This document shows positions 7,785 to 14,364 of a stretch of 14,364 nt of DNA, in pieces; position 1 is the first letter of the stretch, and each line of letters begins with the position of its first letter. The position numbers and the translations under genes were made by a program. Source of the stretch: Thermoleophilaceae bacterium (lineage in GTDB: Bacteria; Actinomycetota; Thermoleophilia; Solirubrobacterales; Thermoleophilaceae); contig JACCXP010000123.1 of NCBI GenBank assembly GCA_013696905.1, positions 1-14,364 of the forward strand. The letters run 5' to 3'. The notes under the pieces are model-generated. The model was given only the letters and a program-made list of their open reading frames with translations. It was not told the DNA's origin and searched no databases.

Positions 7785-8804
7785 ATGACCGAAAGGCAGG
7801 CGCTGGTGCTGCGCAAGGTGGTCGAGGGGCACGTCGAGCACGGCGTGCCCGTCGGCTCCAGGTGGCTCGCCGGCCAGCGTGAGATCGTCTGGGGGCCCTC
7901 GACGCTGCGCGCGGAGCTGGCCCACCTCGAGGAGCTCGGGCTGCTCGCCCATCCGCATACCTCGGCCGGTCGGGTGCCGACCGACAGCGGCTACCGCCTC
8001 TACGTGGACGAGCTGCTCGAGCGGGGCGGGCCGGCGCCCCAGGGCGAGCCGCTGCGCCTGTCGCTGATGCGCCGCGAGGTGGACGAGGCGATGCGGGCCA
8101 CGACCGAGCAGCTCTCCCAGGTCACGAACCTGCTGGCGATCGTCTCCGCGCCGCCGATCGCCACCACGACGATCCGCCACGTCGAGGTGCTCGTGTTGCA
8201 GCCGCAGGTGGCGATGGTGGTCGTGATCACGTCGACCGGCGGAGTCTCGAAGCGCGTGATCTCGTACGAGCGCCCGGTCGATTCCGGCGTCGTCGGCTGG
8301 GCCGCGAGCTACCTCAACGAGGCTCTGCGCGGGATGGCCGTCGGCGCGCGGATGCTCCAGGCGAAGCTTGTCGAGCCGTCGCTTTCGGACTCGGAGCTCG
8401 ACTTCCTGGCCACGCTCGCGCCGGTCTTCACCGAGCTCGAGCGGACCGCCGAGGACACGCTCTACGTCGAGGGCGCGGCGCGCCTCCTGTCCGAGCACCG
8501 CTTCCAGGAGCTGAGCCAGATAAACGATCTGATGGCGATGCTCGAGCGGCGCGTGGCGCTCCTCTCGCTGCTGCGCAGCGCGCTTGTCGAGCCACGCGTG
8601 TACCTGCGGATCGGGCACGAGAACGAGGCGCCCGAGCTGCGCTCGATCTCGCTCGTGGCCGCCAACTACGGCCTCGCGAGCCGCAAGCTCGGCGCGGTCA
8701 GCGTGCTCGGCCCCGTGCGCATGGACTACGCCACGGCAATCGTCTCCGTGCGCCAGGCGGCCGCCGAGCTGTCGCGCTTCGTGGCCGACCTCTACGACGA
8801 GTGA
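7785..8804 (+). CDS. hrcA: Heat-inducible transcription repressor HrcA
   Basis: HrcA represses chaperone genes by binding a CIRCE palindrome and is stabilised by GroEL. With start ATG 7785 (339 residues) the protein opens MTERQALVLRKVV like the family. GAGGGG lies 7 nt before this ATG, whereas ATGs at 7770 and 7779 lack a properly spaced Shine-Dalgarno. The N-terminal winged helix spans about 1-75, with VPVGSRWLAG (21-30), WGPSTLRAELAHLEELGLL (36-54) and the signature HPHTSAGRVPTDSGYRLYVD (56-75). The effector/dimerisation domain follows, with ...HRFQELSQINDLMAMLERR... and the C-terminal LRSISLVAANYG...VLGPVRMDYATAI segment. Length is normal. It overlaps dnaJ by 4 nt (GTGA), so the repressor and its chaperone are co-translated. 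No dnaK or grpE is in the cluster, and no classical CIRCE is seen upstream. Confidence 0.93.
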   Translation: MTERQALVLRKVVEGHVEHGVPVGSRWLAGQREIVWGPSTLRAELAHLEELGLLAHPHTSAGRVPTDSGYRLYVDELLERGGPAPQGEPLRLSLMRREVDEAMRATTEQLSQVTNLLAIVSAPPIATTTIRHVEVLVLQPQVAMVVVITSTGGVSKRVISYERPVDSGVVGWAASYLNEALRGMAVGARMLQAKLVEPSLSDSELDFLATLAPVFTELERTAEDTLYVEGAARLLSEHRFQELSQINDLMAMLERRVALLSLLRSALVEPRVYLRIGHENEAPELRSISLVAANYGLASRKLGAVSVLGPVRMDYATAIVSVRQAAAELSRFVADLYDE

Positions 8805-9931
8805 AGCGCGACGCCTACGAGGTCCTGGGCGTTGGCCGTGACGCCTCCCAGGAGGACATCAAGCGCTCGTTTCGGCGCGTCGCGCGGGAGCTTCACCCAG
8901 ACGTCAACCGCCACGATCCGGAGGCCGAGGAGAAGTTCAAGGAGGCCGGTGAGGCCTACGAGATCCTCTCGGACGCAGAGCGACGCTCGGCCTATGACCG
9001 CTACGGCCATGAGGGCGTGCGCGCGCGCGCCGGCGGGGCCTCGGCGCAGGGCTTCGGGTCCTTCTCCGACATCTTCGAGGCGTTCTTCGGCGGCGAGGGC
9101 GACCCCTTCGGCCGCGGCGGCCGAGCGGGGCCGGCGCAGGGTCCAGACGCCGCCGTCGCCGTCGAGATCTCGCTTGACCAGGCAGCGACAGGCGAGGCGG
9201 TCGAGGTCGAGTACGAGCGCGTCAGCGTCTGCGGGCGCTGCCGCGGAAACGGCGCCGAGCCGGGCACGCCGATCGAGCAGTGCCCGCGCTGCGAGGGCAC
9301 AGGGCAGCTCCAGACACTCGCGCGCACGGCGTTCGGCCAGGTGATGCACTCGCGCGCCTGCGACGCGTGCGGCGGCGACGGCCGGCTCGCCCGCGACCCC
9401 TGCACGCAGTGCTCGGGGGTCGGGCGTGAGGCGGCGATCGAGACCCTGTCGGTGGACGTGCCGGCGGGGATCGCAGACGAGCAGCGCATTCGCGTGACGG
9501 GAGGCGGACACGCCGGGGATCGGGGCGGGCCCGCCGGCGACCTCTACGTGCTCGTGCGGGTTCCGCCCGATCCACGCTTCGTGCGCGACGGCAACGACCT
9601 GATCTCGGTGGTCGACGTAGCGGCGCCCGATGCGGCGCTCGGCGCGCGCGCCACCGTGCCGACGCTCGACGGCGACGAGGACGTCGAGGTCGCCCCCGGC
9701 ACGCAGCCGGGAGACGTGCTGACGCTGCGCGGGCGCGGAATGCCGTCGCTTCGCCGCGGCCGGCGCGGCGACCAGCGCGTGGTGGTGAACGTGGTTGTGC
9801 CGCGCAACCTCTCCTCGCGCCAGCGCGAGCTGCTGCGCGAGCTCGCAGATTCGCTCGAGGAGGACAACGTGCGCGACCCGCACGCAGGCGACGAGTCGCT
9901 GTTCGCACGCGTCAAGCGCGCGCTTCGGTGA
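8801..9931 (+). CDS. dnaJ: Chaperone protein DnaJ (type I, with zinc domain)
   Basis: This 376-residue Hsp40 stimulates the ATPase of DnaK and delivers unfolded clients. Its GTG start overlaps the hrcA stop (GTGA). The J-domain spans 1-68, with the essential HPD at 32-34 and the typical AYEILSDAERRSAYDRYG. A Gly/Phe-rich linker follows (GASAQGFGSFSDIFEAFFGG...). The zinc region at about 144-204 has four intact CxxCxGxG repeats (CGRCRGNG, CPRCEGTG, CDACGGDG, CTQCSGVG), so this is a full type I DnaJ. The client-binding C-terminal beta domains follow, with VPAGIADEQRIRVTGGGHAG and DVLTLRGRGMPSLR. Actinobacteria commonly carry a second dnaJ beside hrcA, separate from the dnaK operon; this looks like that copy, though the rest of the genome is unseen. 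Confidence 0.96.
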   Translation: MKRDAYEVLGVGRDASQEDIKRSFRRVARELHPDVNRHDPEAEEKFKEAGEAYEILSDAERRSAYDRYGHEGVRARAGGASAQGFGSFSDIFEAFFGGEGDPFGRGGRAGPAQGPDAAVAVEISLDQAATGEAVEVEYERVSVCGRCRGNGAEPGTPIEQCPRCEGTGQLQTLARTAFGQVMHSRACDACGGDGRLARDPCTQCSGVGREAAIETLSVDVPAGIADEQRIRVTGGGHAGDRGGPAGDLYVLVRVPPDPRFVRDGNDLISVVDVAAPDAALGARATVPTLDGDEDVEVAPGTQPGDVLTLRGRGMPSLRRGRRGDQRVVVNVVVPRNLSSRQRELLRELADSLEEDNVRDPHAGDESLFARVKRALR

Positions 9932-10761
9932 CAGAGGCGGCGCCGGGGCAGCTGGTGCGCCTGGCAGTGCGCGCTCCCGCCGCCTGCGCCGAGGCCGTGC
10001 TCGGCGCACTGCTCGCCCTTGCCCCCGACGGGCTCGAGCAGCGCGACGGCGAGAGCTGGGTCGAGTACGCCCTGTACGGCACCCCGGCGGAGCTGCCGGC
10101 GCTGCCCGACGGGCCGACCGAGATCGCGGGCGCGCCGGTAGACGTGAGTCGCGGGGAGGTGGCGCGGGACTGGGACCGGCGCTGGCGGGCGTTTCATCGC
10201 CCACAGCTGGTCGCCGAGCGGCTGCACGTGCGCGCGCCGTGGCACTCGCCGTCGCGCCGTGCGGGAGTGATCGACCTGGTCGTCGACCCCGGCCGGGCGT
10301 TCGGCACGGGCGCCCACCCGACCACCCGGCTGTGCCTCGAGCTGATGCTCGAGCTGAGCGACGGAGCGGGCTCCCTGGTCGACCTCGGCTGTGGCTCGGG
10401 GGTGCTCTCGATCGCCGCGCGCAAGCTCGGCTTCGCGCCCGTCGTGGCGCTCGACGCCGACGAGGCGGCAATCGAGGCCACGCGCGCGAACGCGCGCGCC
10501 AACGGCGTGACGATCGACCGCGTGGAGCGCTTCGACCTGCGCCGGCGGGCAGCGCCCGCGGCCGACGTCGTCGTGGCGAACCTGATGCGCGGGCTGCTCG
10601 TGACGGTGGCGGAGCGCCTTGGCGGCGCGCGCCCGCGCGCCCTGGTCGCATCGGGCCTGCTCGATCACGAGGTCGACGAGGTGGCTCGCTCGTTCGAGCC
10701 GCTGCGCGAGCGCGAGCGCCGCTCGGAAGCGGGATGGAGCGCGCTGCTGCTGACCTCCTGA
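9928..10761 (+). CDS. prmA: Ribosomal protein L11 methyltransferase
   Basis: PrmA uses S-adenosylmethionine to trimethylate amino groups of ribosomal protein L11. This 277-residue protein starts at a GTG overlapping the dnaJ stop by 4 nt. An N-terminal L11-recognition region covers about 1-105. The PrmA hallmark DPGRAFGTGAHPTT is at 120-133, and the SAM-binding motif DLGCGSG at 152-158 is followed by the acidic ALDADEAAIEATRANA strand-loop. A VVANLMRGLL segment stands where the family has VxANIL. Length is near the family's usual 290. In many bacteria prmA follows dnaJ and precedes rsmE; here no rsmE follows, and the downstream DNA instead holds a remnant and an antiporter on the opposite strand. 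Confidence 0.92.
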   Translation: MTEAAPGQLVRLAVRAPAACAEAVLGALLALAPDGLEQRDGESWVEYALYGTPAELPALPDGPTEIAGAPVDVSRGEVARDWDRRWRAFHRPQLVAERLHVRAPWHSPSRRAGVIDLVVDPGRAFGTGAHPTTRLCLELMLELSDGAGSLVDLGCGSGVLSIAARKLGFAPVVALDADEAAIEATRANARANGVTIDRVERFDLRRRAAPAADVVVANLMRGLLVTVAERLGGARPRALVASGLLDHEVDEVARSFEPLRERERRSEAGWSALLLTS

Positions 10762-10764
10762 AAG

Positions 10765-10786
10765 GCGCTGCTCAGGCGTGCAGCGC
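10765..10786. terminator. Weak hairpin after prmA
   Basis: GCGCTG (10765-10770) and CAGCGC (10781-10786) can pair around a 10-nt loop, 3 nt after the prmA stop and around the stop of the minus-strand remnant. The position suits a convergent terminator but the stem is short and there is no T-tract. Confidence 0.25.
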
Positions 10787-10927
10787 GGCCAGGCGCTCGG
10801 CCTCGTGTTGCAGCCCGCGCCGCGTCGGCGAGTCGAGCGGCTCGAACGGCTCCAGCCGAATCCGTCGCGCGAGCAGCGCGCGATTGAGCCGGCGCTGCGT
10901 CGCTGCGTGAGAGTCCGCCCGCGCGCG
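10772..10927 (-). pseudogene. 5'-truncated protein remnant directly after the antiporter stop
   Basis: In the same frame as the antiporter and immediately after its TGA (10928-10930), 51 further sense codons run to a TGA at 10772-10774. The translation ends ...RRIRLEPFEPLDSPTRRGL...EAERLAALHA. Third positions are G/C in 45 of 51 codons, like the real genes around it, and there is no ATG, GTG or TTG in the frame. The end resembles, from memory, the C-terminus of winged-helix DNA-binding proteins of the YcaQ/HTH_42 type (xxVxPFxxLxxxxRxxLxxEAERLAAF). The simplest reading is the tail of a gene whose front was lost when the antiporter gene was joined to it. Chance openness in GC-rich DNA cannot be excluded. 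Confidence 0.4.
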
Positions 10928-12727
10928 TCACCGCAGCACTCGTTCGGACAACGCCCCGGCGGTCTCCTGCCACCACGCGCGCGCCTCGTCGTCGCTGCTG
11001 CGCCGGATGCGCCCGCGGCAATAGCGGGTGACCTGGCGCGCGCTACCCATGGCGAGCACCCCCTCCCCCGTCAGCGCGAAGCGCCCGTCCTCGAGCTGCA
11101 CGAGCGCTCCCGCGGCGCCGCGGCGCGTGCGCAGACGCCGCTGCACGGCGATGCCGTCGATCGCCTCGGGCGCGGCCGGGTCCCCGTAGGCGTCGCGCCA
11201 GGGACGCACGGCGAAGATCGACGTACGCCCCTGCACGGGCGGCGGCGGCGCCTCCGGCTCTCCGATCGGGCCCCGGCGCCAGCGCTCGAAGAGCGCCTCG
11301 ACCTCTCGACGCACCGGCTCGCGCAGCAGTATGTGCAGGCGATCCTCCGCCCGCAGGCGCGACGAGCCGCGCGGCAGCAGGGCCTCGTCACCGCGCACGA
11401 TCACGCTCACGAGCGCCTCGCGCGGGAGCATCAGCTCGCGCACCAGGCGCCCCGCGATCGCATCGTCTGAGCCGATCGGGTACTCGAGCACCTCCGCCCC
11501 GAGCCGCCGGACGTTGCCGACCTCGAGCAGCTGCCGGCCGAGCGCCGGCTCGGTCGTCGTCAGTCCCAGCCGCCGGGCGAGCGGCTCGATCGTCGCCCCT
11601 TGCACGAGCGTCGAGGCGACGACCACGAAGAAGACGATGTCGAACAGCACCTGGGCGTCGGGCAGCCCCGCGGTCAGGGGAAAGAGCGCGAGCACGATCG
11701 GCACCGCTCCGCGCAGGCCCGCCCATGCCAGCAGCAGGGCCTCGCGCAGCTCATATCCCCCCACGCGCGTGGCCACCAGAGTCGCGATCGGGCGCGCGAC
11801 GAGGATCAGCGCCCCGGCCAGGAGCGTCGCCTCCAATGCGATGTCGAGCAGGCGGACCGGATCGACGAGCAGGCCGAGCGCCAGGAACAGCCCGATCTCG
11901 CTCAGGCCGGCCAGGCCGCTGTGGAACTCGTCGATCGTCGGGCGACCGCGGAAGCGGACGCCGCCGAGCGCGAGGCCGGTTAGGTAGACGGCGAGGAAGC
12001 CCGAGCCTCCGAGCGCGTCCGCGGCGCCGAAGCTCAACCCTGCGGCGGCCAGCGATGCGCCGGGGTAGAGGCCAGGGTTCACCGGCGGCAGTCGCTCGAA
12101 CACCTCCACCGCGACTCGCCCGCCGGCAAGGCCCACGAGCGCTCCGATGGCGATCTGCATGGTGAAGAACAGCAGCGCGTCGGGCAGCCCGTACTCGGGC
12201 AGCGTGATCCAGTCGATCAGGCCGAGCACGAGCAGGATCGCCACCGGGTCGTTGAGCGCGGACTCGCCCTCGAGCGTGCGGGCGAGACGACGGCGGAGAT
12301 TGGACCCGCGCAGCATCGAGAAGATCGCTGCAGCGTCGCTCGTTGCGACGATCGAGCCCAGCAGCAGTCCCACGAGCGGTGACAGCTCGAGCAGCCAGAC
12401 GGCGACCGCGCCTGTGATCGCCGCTGTGAGGACGGTGCCCACCACCGCCAGCGACACGGTGCCGACAAGCACCGGGCGGATCTCTGGCCAGCCCGCCGCG
12501 AGCCCACCTTCGAACAGGATCGCAGCCAGCGCGAGGATGCCGATCGTCCGCGCCAGCTCGATGTCCTCGAACGGCAGCCAGCCCAGCCCGCCGCGGGTGC
12601 CGAGAGCCATCCCGATCCCCAGGAAGAGCACGAAGCCGGGCACTCGAAGTCGTCCGGCCAGCGCGGCGGCCGCGATCCCAAGGGCGAGCAGCACGCCCGC
12701 CACGAGGATCGTCGGACCGACCTCCAT
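10928..12727 (-). CDS. CPA1-family cation/proton antiporter with C-terminal TrkA_C (RCK) domain
   Basis: This 599-residue membrane protein begins MEVGPTILVAGVLLALG. About a dozen hydrophobic helices fill residues 5-395 (Na_H_Exchanger type), with ATSDAAAIFSML (128-139) and the ion-site Asn-Asp pair N159/D160 in ESALNDPVA, typical of electroneutral CPA1 exchangers. A cytoplasmic RCK-C-like domain follows at about 405-475 (EYPIGSDDAIAGRLV...AEDRLHILLRE), a regulatory nucleotide or ion sensor. The last ~100 residues, PWRDAYGDP...GALVQLEDGRFALTGEG, recall the tail of actinobacterial NhaP2-like potassium/proton antiporters. It probably exports K+ or Na+ for protons in pH or osmotic control; the ion is not decidable from sequence. 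The start is divergent from yqeY, with 42 nt between. The gene interrupts the expected prmA-yqeY neighbourhood on the opposite strand and may be a later insertion. Confidence 0.87.
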   Translation of the reverse strand: MEVGPTILVAGVLLALGIAAAALAGRLRVPGFVLFLGIGMALGTRGGLGWLPFEDIELARTIGILALAAILFEGGLAAGWPEIRPVLVGTVSLAVVGTVLTAAITGAVAVWLLELSPLVGLLLGSIVATSDAAAIFSMLRGSNLRRRLARTLEGESALNDPVAILLVLGLIDWITLPEYGLPDALLFFTMQIAIGALVGLAGGRVAVEVFERLPPVNPGLYPGASLAAAGLSFGAADALGGSGFLAVYLTGLALGGVRFRGRPTIDEFHSGLAGLSEIGLFLALGLLVDPVRLLDIALEATLLAGALILVARPIATLVATRVGGYELREALLLAWAGLRGAVPIVLALFPLTAGLPDAQVLFDIVFFVVVASTLVQGATIEPLARRLGLTTTEPALGRQLLEVGNVRRLGAEVLEYPIGSDDAIAGRLVRELMLPREALVSVIVRGDEALLPRGSSRLRAEDRLHILLREPVRREVEALFERWRRGPIGEPEAPPPPVQGRTSIFAVRPWRDAYGDPAAPEAIDGIAVQRRLRTRRGAAGALVQLEDGRFALTGEGVLAMGSARQVTRYCRGRIRRSSDDEARAWWQETAGALSERVLR

Positions 12728-12736
12728 CCACCGCCG

Positions 12737-12742
12737 AGTCTA
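12737..12742 (-). promoter_or_regulatory. -10 box (TAGACT) for the antiporter gene
   Basis: On the minus strand TAGACT stands 9 nt before the antiporter ATG. Transcription would begin within about 3 nt of the start codon, so the mRNA would be leaderless or nearly so. It is the divergent partner of the yqeY promoter in a 42-nt gap. Confidence 0.4.
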
Positions 12743-12757
12743 TGGGCGCAGCGTGCC

Positions 12758-12763
12758 TACACT
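12758..12763 (+). promoter_or_regulatory. Leaderless-type -10 box (TACACT) for the yqeY-phoH pair
   Basis: TACACT fits TANNNT and ends 6 nt before the GTG start at 12770, the same geometry as at holA. No Shine-Dalgarno precedes the GTG. This would be the promoter for yqeY and the overlapping phoH. Confidence 0.5.
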
Positions 12764-12769
12764 GGCGGC

Positions 12770-13210
12770 GTGAGACTGCTCGACCGCGTCAAGGCCGATA
12801 CCAACGTCGCGCTCAAGGCGCGTGATCGCGAGCGCGTCAGTGCCCTTCGGCTGGTGTCGGCGGAGCTGCAGAAGGCGCACAAGGAGGCAGAGCCCTCGGG
12901 TGCGGACGAGGTGGCCGTGCTGCAGCGCGAGCGCAAGCGCCGGCTCGAGGCCTCCGAGGCCTATCGCGCCGCCGGTCGCGCCGAGCTCGCCGATGGAGAG
13001 GAGCGCGAGGCCGCTGTCATCGACGAGTACCTCCCCGCCTCGCTCACCGACGAGGAGCTGCACGCCATCGTCGGCGACGCGGTGGCCGAGTCGGGCGCGT
13101 CGTCGCCCAGGGAGATGGGCAAGGTGATGGCGCTCGCGATGGCGAGGACCGATGGTCGCGCCGACGGCAAGCGGGTGAGCGCGCTCGTGAAGGAGAAGCT
13201 GACCGCCTAG
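12770..13210 (+). CDS. yqeY: GatB/YqeY domain-containing protein
   Basis: This 146-residue soluble protein matches the YqeY family: LLDRVKADTNVALKARDRERVSALRL at the start, a central KRRLEASEAYRAAGRAELADGE with the following EAAVIDEYLPASLTDEEL, then GKVMALAMARTDGRADGKRVSALVKEKL at the end. That C-terminal part is shared with the tail domain of GatB, the tRNA-dependent amidotransferase subunit. The molecular role of stand-alone YqeY is not settled; a tRNA-related role is proposed from the GatB tail. Length is typical (about 148). GTG start with a TANNNT box 6 nt upstream suggests a leaderless mRNA. Its TAG overlaps the phoH GTG by one base (TAGTG), so phoH is translationally coupled. Confidence 0.92.
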   Translation: MRLLDRVKADTNVALKARDRERVSALRLVSAELQKAHKEAEPSGADEVAVLQRERKRRLEASEAYRAAGRAELADGEEREAAVIDEYLPASLTDEELHAIVGDAVAESGASSPREMGKVMALAMARTDGRADGKRVSALVKEKLTA

Positions 13211-14178
13211 TGGCGCGCAGGCAGCTCGAGCTACCAAACGACGTGGCCACCGAGCTCGCCGGGGCGCACGACGCGATCATGCGCACCCTCGAGGGACACC
13301 TCGGCGGGGACCTGTACCTGCGCGGCAATGTGCTCACGATCGAGGGCTCCGACGACGAGGTAGCACTCGCGGAGACCGTCGTCTCCGAGCTGGGTGAGCT
13401 CGTGCGACAGGGCCACGAGGTCGCACCCGGCACGATCGAGGCGATAACCGGCGCACTCGACCGCGACGAGAGCCCCAGCCGCATCCTCGACGACGTCGTG
13501 TGGCGCCACCGCGGCCTCAAGGTGGCGCCGAAGACGGTGAACCAGAAGTCCTACGTCGACGCGATCCGTCGCCAGACGATCACGGTCAGCATCGGCCCCG
13601 CCGGCACCGGCAAGTCCTTCCTGGCCGTGGCGATGGCGGTGGCGGCGCTCGCGCGGCGCGAGGTGTCGCGGATCGTGCTGACGCGACCGGCCGTCGAGGC
13701 GGGCGAGCGGCTTGGCTTCCTGCCGGGCGACCTGATGGCCAAGGTCGATCCCTACCTGCGCCCGCTGTTCGACGCGCTCTACGCGATGCTCGACCCGGAG
13801 AAGGTCAACCAGCACCTCGAGCGCGGCGTGATCGAGGTCGCGCCGCTCGCGTTCATGCGCGGGCGCACGCTCAACGACTCCTTCATCATCCTCGACGAGG
13901 CCCAGAACACCTCGCCCGAGCAGATGAAGATGTTCCTCACGCGGCTCGGGTTCGGCTCGAAGATGGTCGTCACAGGCGACGTCACCCAGGTCGACCTCCC
14001 GCGCGACAAGCGCTCGGGCCTGATGGTGATCGGCGACATCCTCAAGGGCGTCGAGGGCATCGAGTTCGTGCGCTTCGGGGGTGAGGACGTGGTGCGCCAC
14101 AAGCTGGTGCAGCGGATCGTTGCCGCCTACGACGCCCACGCGGAGAAGGAGGGGCGGCCCGAACCTCCGCGCGCCTAG
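13210..14178 (+). CDS. phoH: PhoH family P-loop ATPase
   Basis: This 322-residue protein has an N-terminal KH-like region (about 30-75, [17 protein letters not shown]), typical of the YbeZ/PhoH-long type. The ATPase domain follows, with [17 protein letters not shown] (Walker A GPAGTGKS at 129-136), [37 protein letters not shown] (Walker B at 225-230) and [11 protein letters not shown] (sensor-like). PhoH/YbeZ partners with the rRNA endonuclease YbeY in ribosome and RNA quality control; ybeY usually lies downstream, outside this window. All ATPase motifs are intact and the length is normal, so this copy should be functional. Its GTG overlaps the yqeY stop. Directly after it begins a truncated second copy of its middle part. 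Confidence 0.95.
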   Translation: MARRQLELPNDVATELAGAHDAIMRTLEGHLGGDLYLRGNVLTIEGSDDEVALAETVVSELGELVRQGHEVAPGTIEAITGALDRDESPSRILDDVVWRHRGLKVAPKTVNQKSYVDAIRRQTITVSIGPAGTGKSFLAVAMAVAALARREVSRIVLTRPAVEAGERLGFLPGDLMAKVDPYLRPLFDALYAMLDPEKVNQHLERGVIEVAPLAFMRGRTLNDSFIILDEAQNTSPEQMKMFLTRLGFGSKMVVTGDVTQVDLPRDKRSGLMVIGDILKGVEGIEFVRFGGEDVVRHKLVQRIVAAYDAHAEKEGRPEPPRA

Positions 14179-14195
14179 GCGGGGCTTGGCGCCTC

Positions 14196-14364
14196 GAGCG
14201 CCTGGGCTTCCTGCCGGGTGACCTGATGGCCAAGGTCGACCCCTACCTGCGTCCGCTCTTCGACGCCCTCTACGCGATGATGGAGCCCGAGAAGGTCAAC
14301 CAGCACCTCGACCGCGGCGTGATCGAGGTCGCTCCGCTCGCGTTCATGCGCGGTCGCACGCTGA
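14196..14364 (+). pseudogene. 5'-truncated, diverged second copy of phoH (runs off right edge)
   Basis: Starting 17 nt after the phoH stop, 169 bases align without gaps to phoH 13705-13873 (residues 166-221, from ERLGFLPGD to MRGRTL), with 15 mismatches by hand count, about 91% identity. Of 14 differing codons, 11 are synonymous and three are conservative changes (Leu to Met, Asp to Glu, Glu to Asp). The Walker A half is missing and no start codon stands upstream in this frame, so as seen it is a fragment; the first internal ATG is in DLMAKVD. The mismatch pattern shows that both copies evolved as coding sequence before the fragment arose. The Walker B part may follow outside the window. It could be a tandem duplication remnant, an import from a relative, or a chimeric assembly of two strains. 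Confidence 0.75.

Noticed and set aside
8792..10651. A 619-codon minus-strand frame opposite dnaJ and prmA
   Set aside because: It is a shadow: Arg/Ala/Pro-rich low-complexity translation, while the plus strand has intact DnaJ zinc repeats and PrmA motifs.
10928..10930. TGA read-through (for example selenocysteine) joining the antiporter to the following frame
   Set aside because: The antiporter already has the full domain set and a natural end. No hairpin of SECIS type was recognised, so a remnant gene is the simpler reading.

Overview
The window is very GC-rich chromosomal DNA (roughly 70% G+C by eye) with strong third-position G/C bias and many GTG starts. TANNNT -10 boxes sit directly against several start codons. 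Together with the gene content this points to a high-GC actinobacterium. A deep lineage such as Thermoleophilia (Solirubrobacterales/Gaiellales) is my best guess, but that is inference from gene order and protein style, not a database result. Almost every gene is core housekeeping. I see no CRISPR array, insertion sequence, phage or defence island.

Layout. (1) 2-1843: the C-terminal end of comEC (DNA-uptake channel), then holA (DNA polymerase III delta). (2) 1864-3058, minus strand: rpsT (ribosomal protein S20), then a short-chain dehydrogenase/epimerase 10 nt downstream. (3) 3110-6539, plus: murJ (lipid II flippase) and lepA (elongation factor 4). (4) 6562-6635: tRNA-Pro(CGG), then a 10-bp hairpin shared with a convergent ferritin-like secreted protein gene (6689-7494, minus). 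(5) 7495-7784: a regulatory stretch with two inverted repeats. (6) 7785-10761: hrcA-dnaJ-prmA, each pair overlapping by 4 nt (GTGA), a translationally coupled heat-shock/ribosome-modification operon. (7) 10772-12727, minus: a 5'-truncated protein remnant and a CPA1-type cation/proton antiporter. (8) 12770-14178, plus: yqeY-like gene and phoH, overlapping by 1 nt. (9) 14196-14364: a second, 5'-truncated and diverged copy of the middle of phoH, running off the right edge.

The genes serve replication (holA), translation and its quality control (rpsT, lepA, tRNA-Pro, prmA, yqeY, phoH), protein folding (hrcA, dnaJ) and cell-wall synthesis (murJ). The ferritin-like gene and the antiporter/remnant block look like lineage-specific insertions into a conserved housekeeping neighbourhood.

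I did not find a convincing new biological system. The points most worth a second look are: the partial phoH duplication; a reading-frame offset between the Shine-Dalgarno-ATG and the body of the ferritin-like gene; murJ having no ATG/GTG/TTG start; repeated leaderless-type promoters, one sharing bases with the upstream stop codon; a CIRCE-geometry palindrome of different sequence upstream of hrcA; and a coding-like remnant immediately after the antiporter stop, in the same frame.
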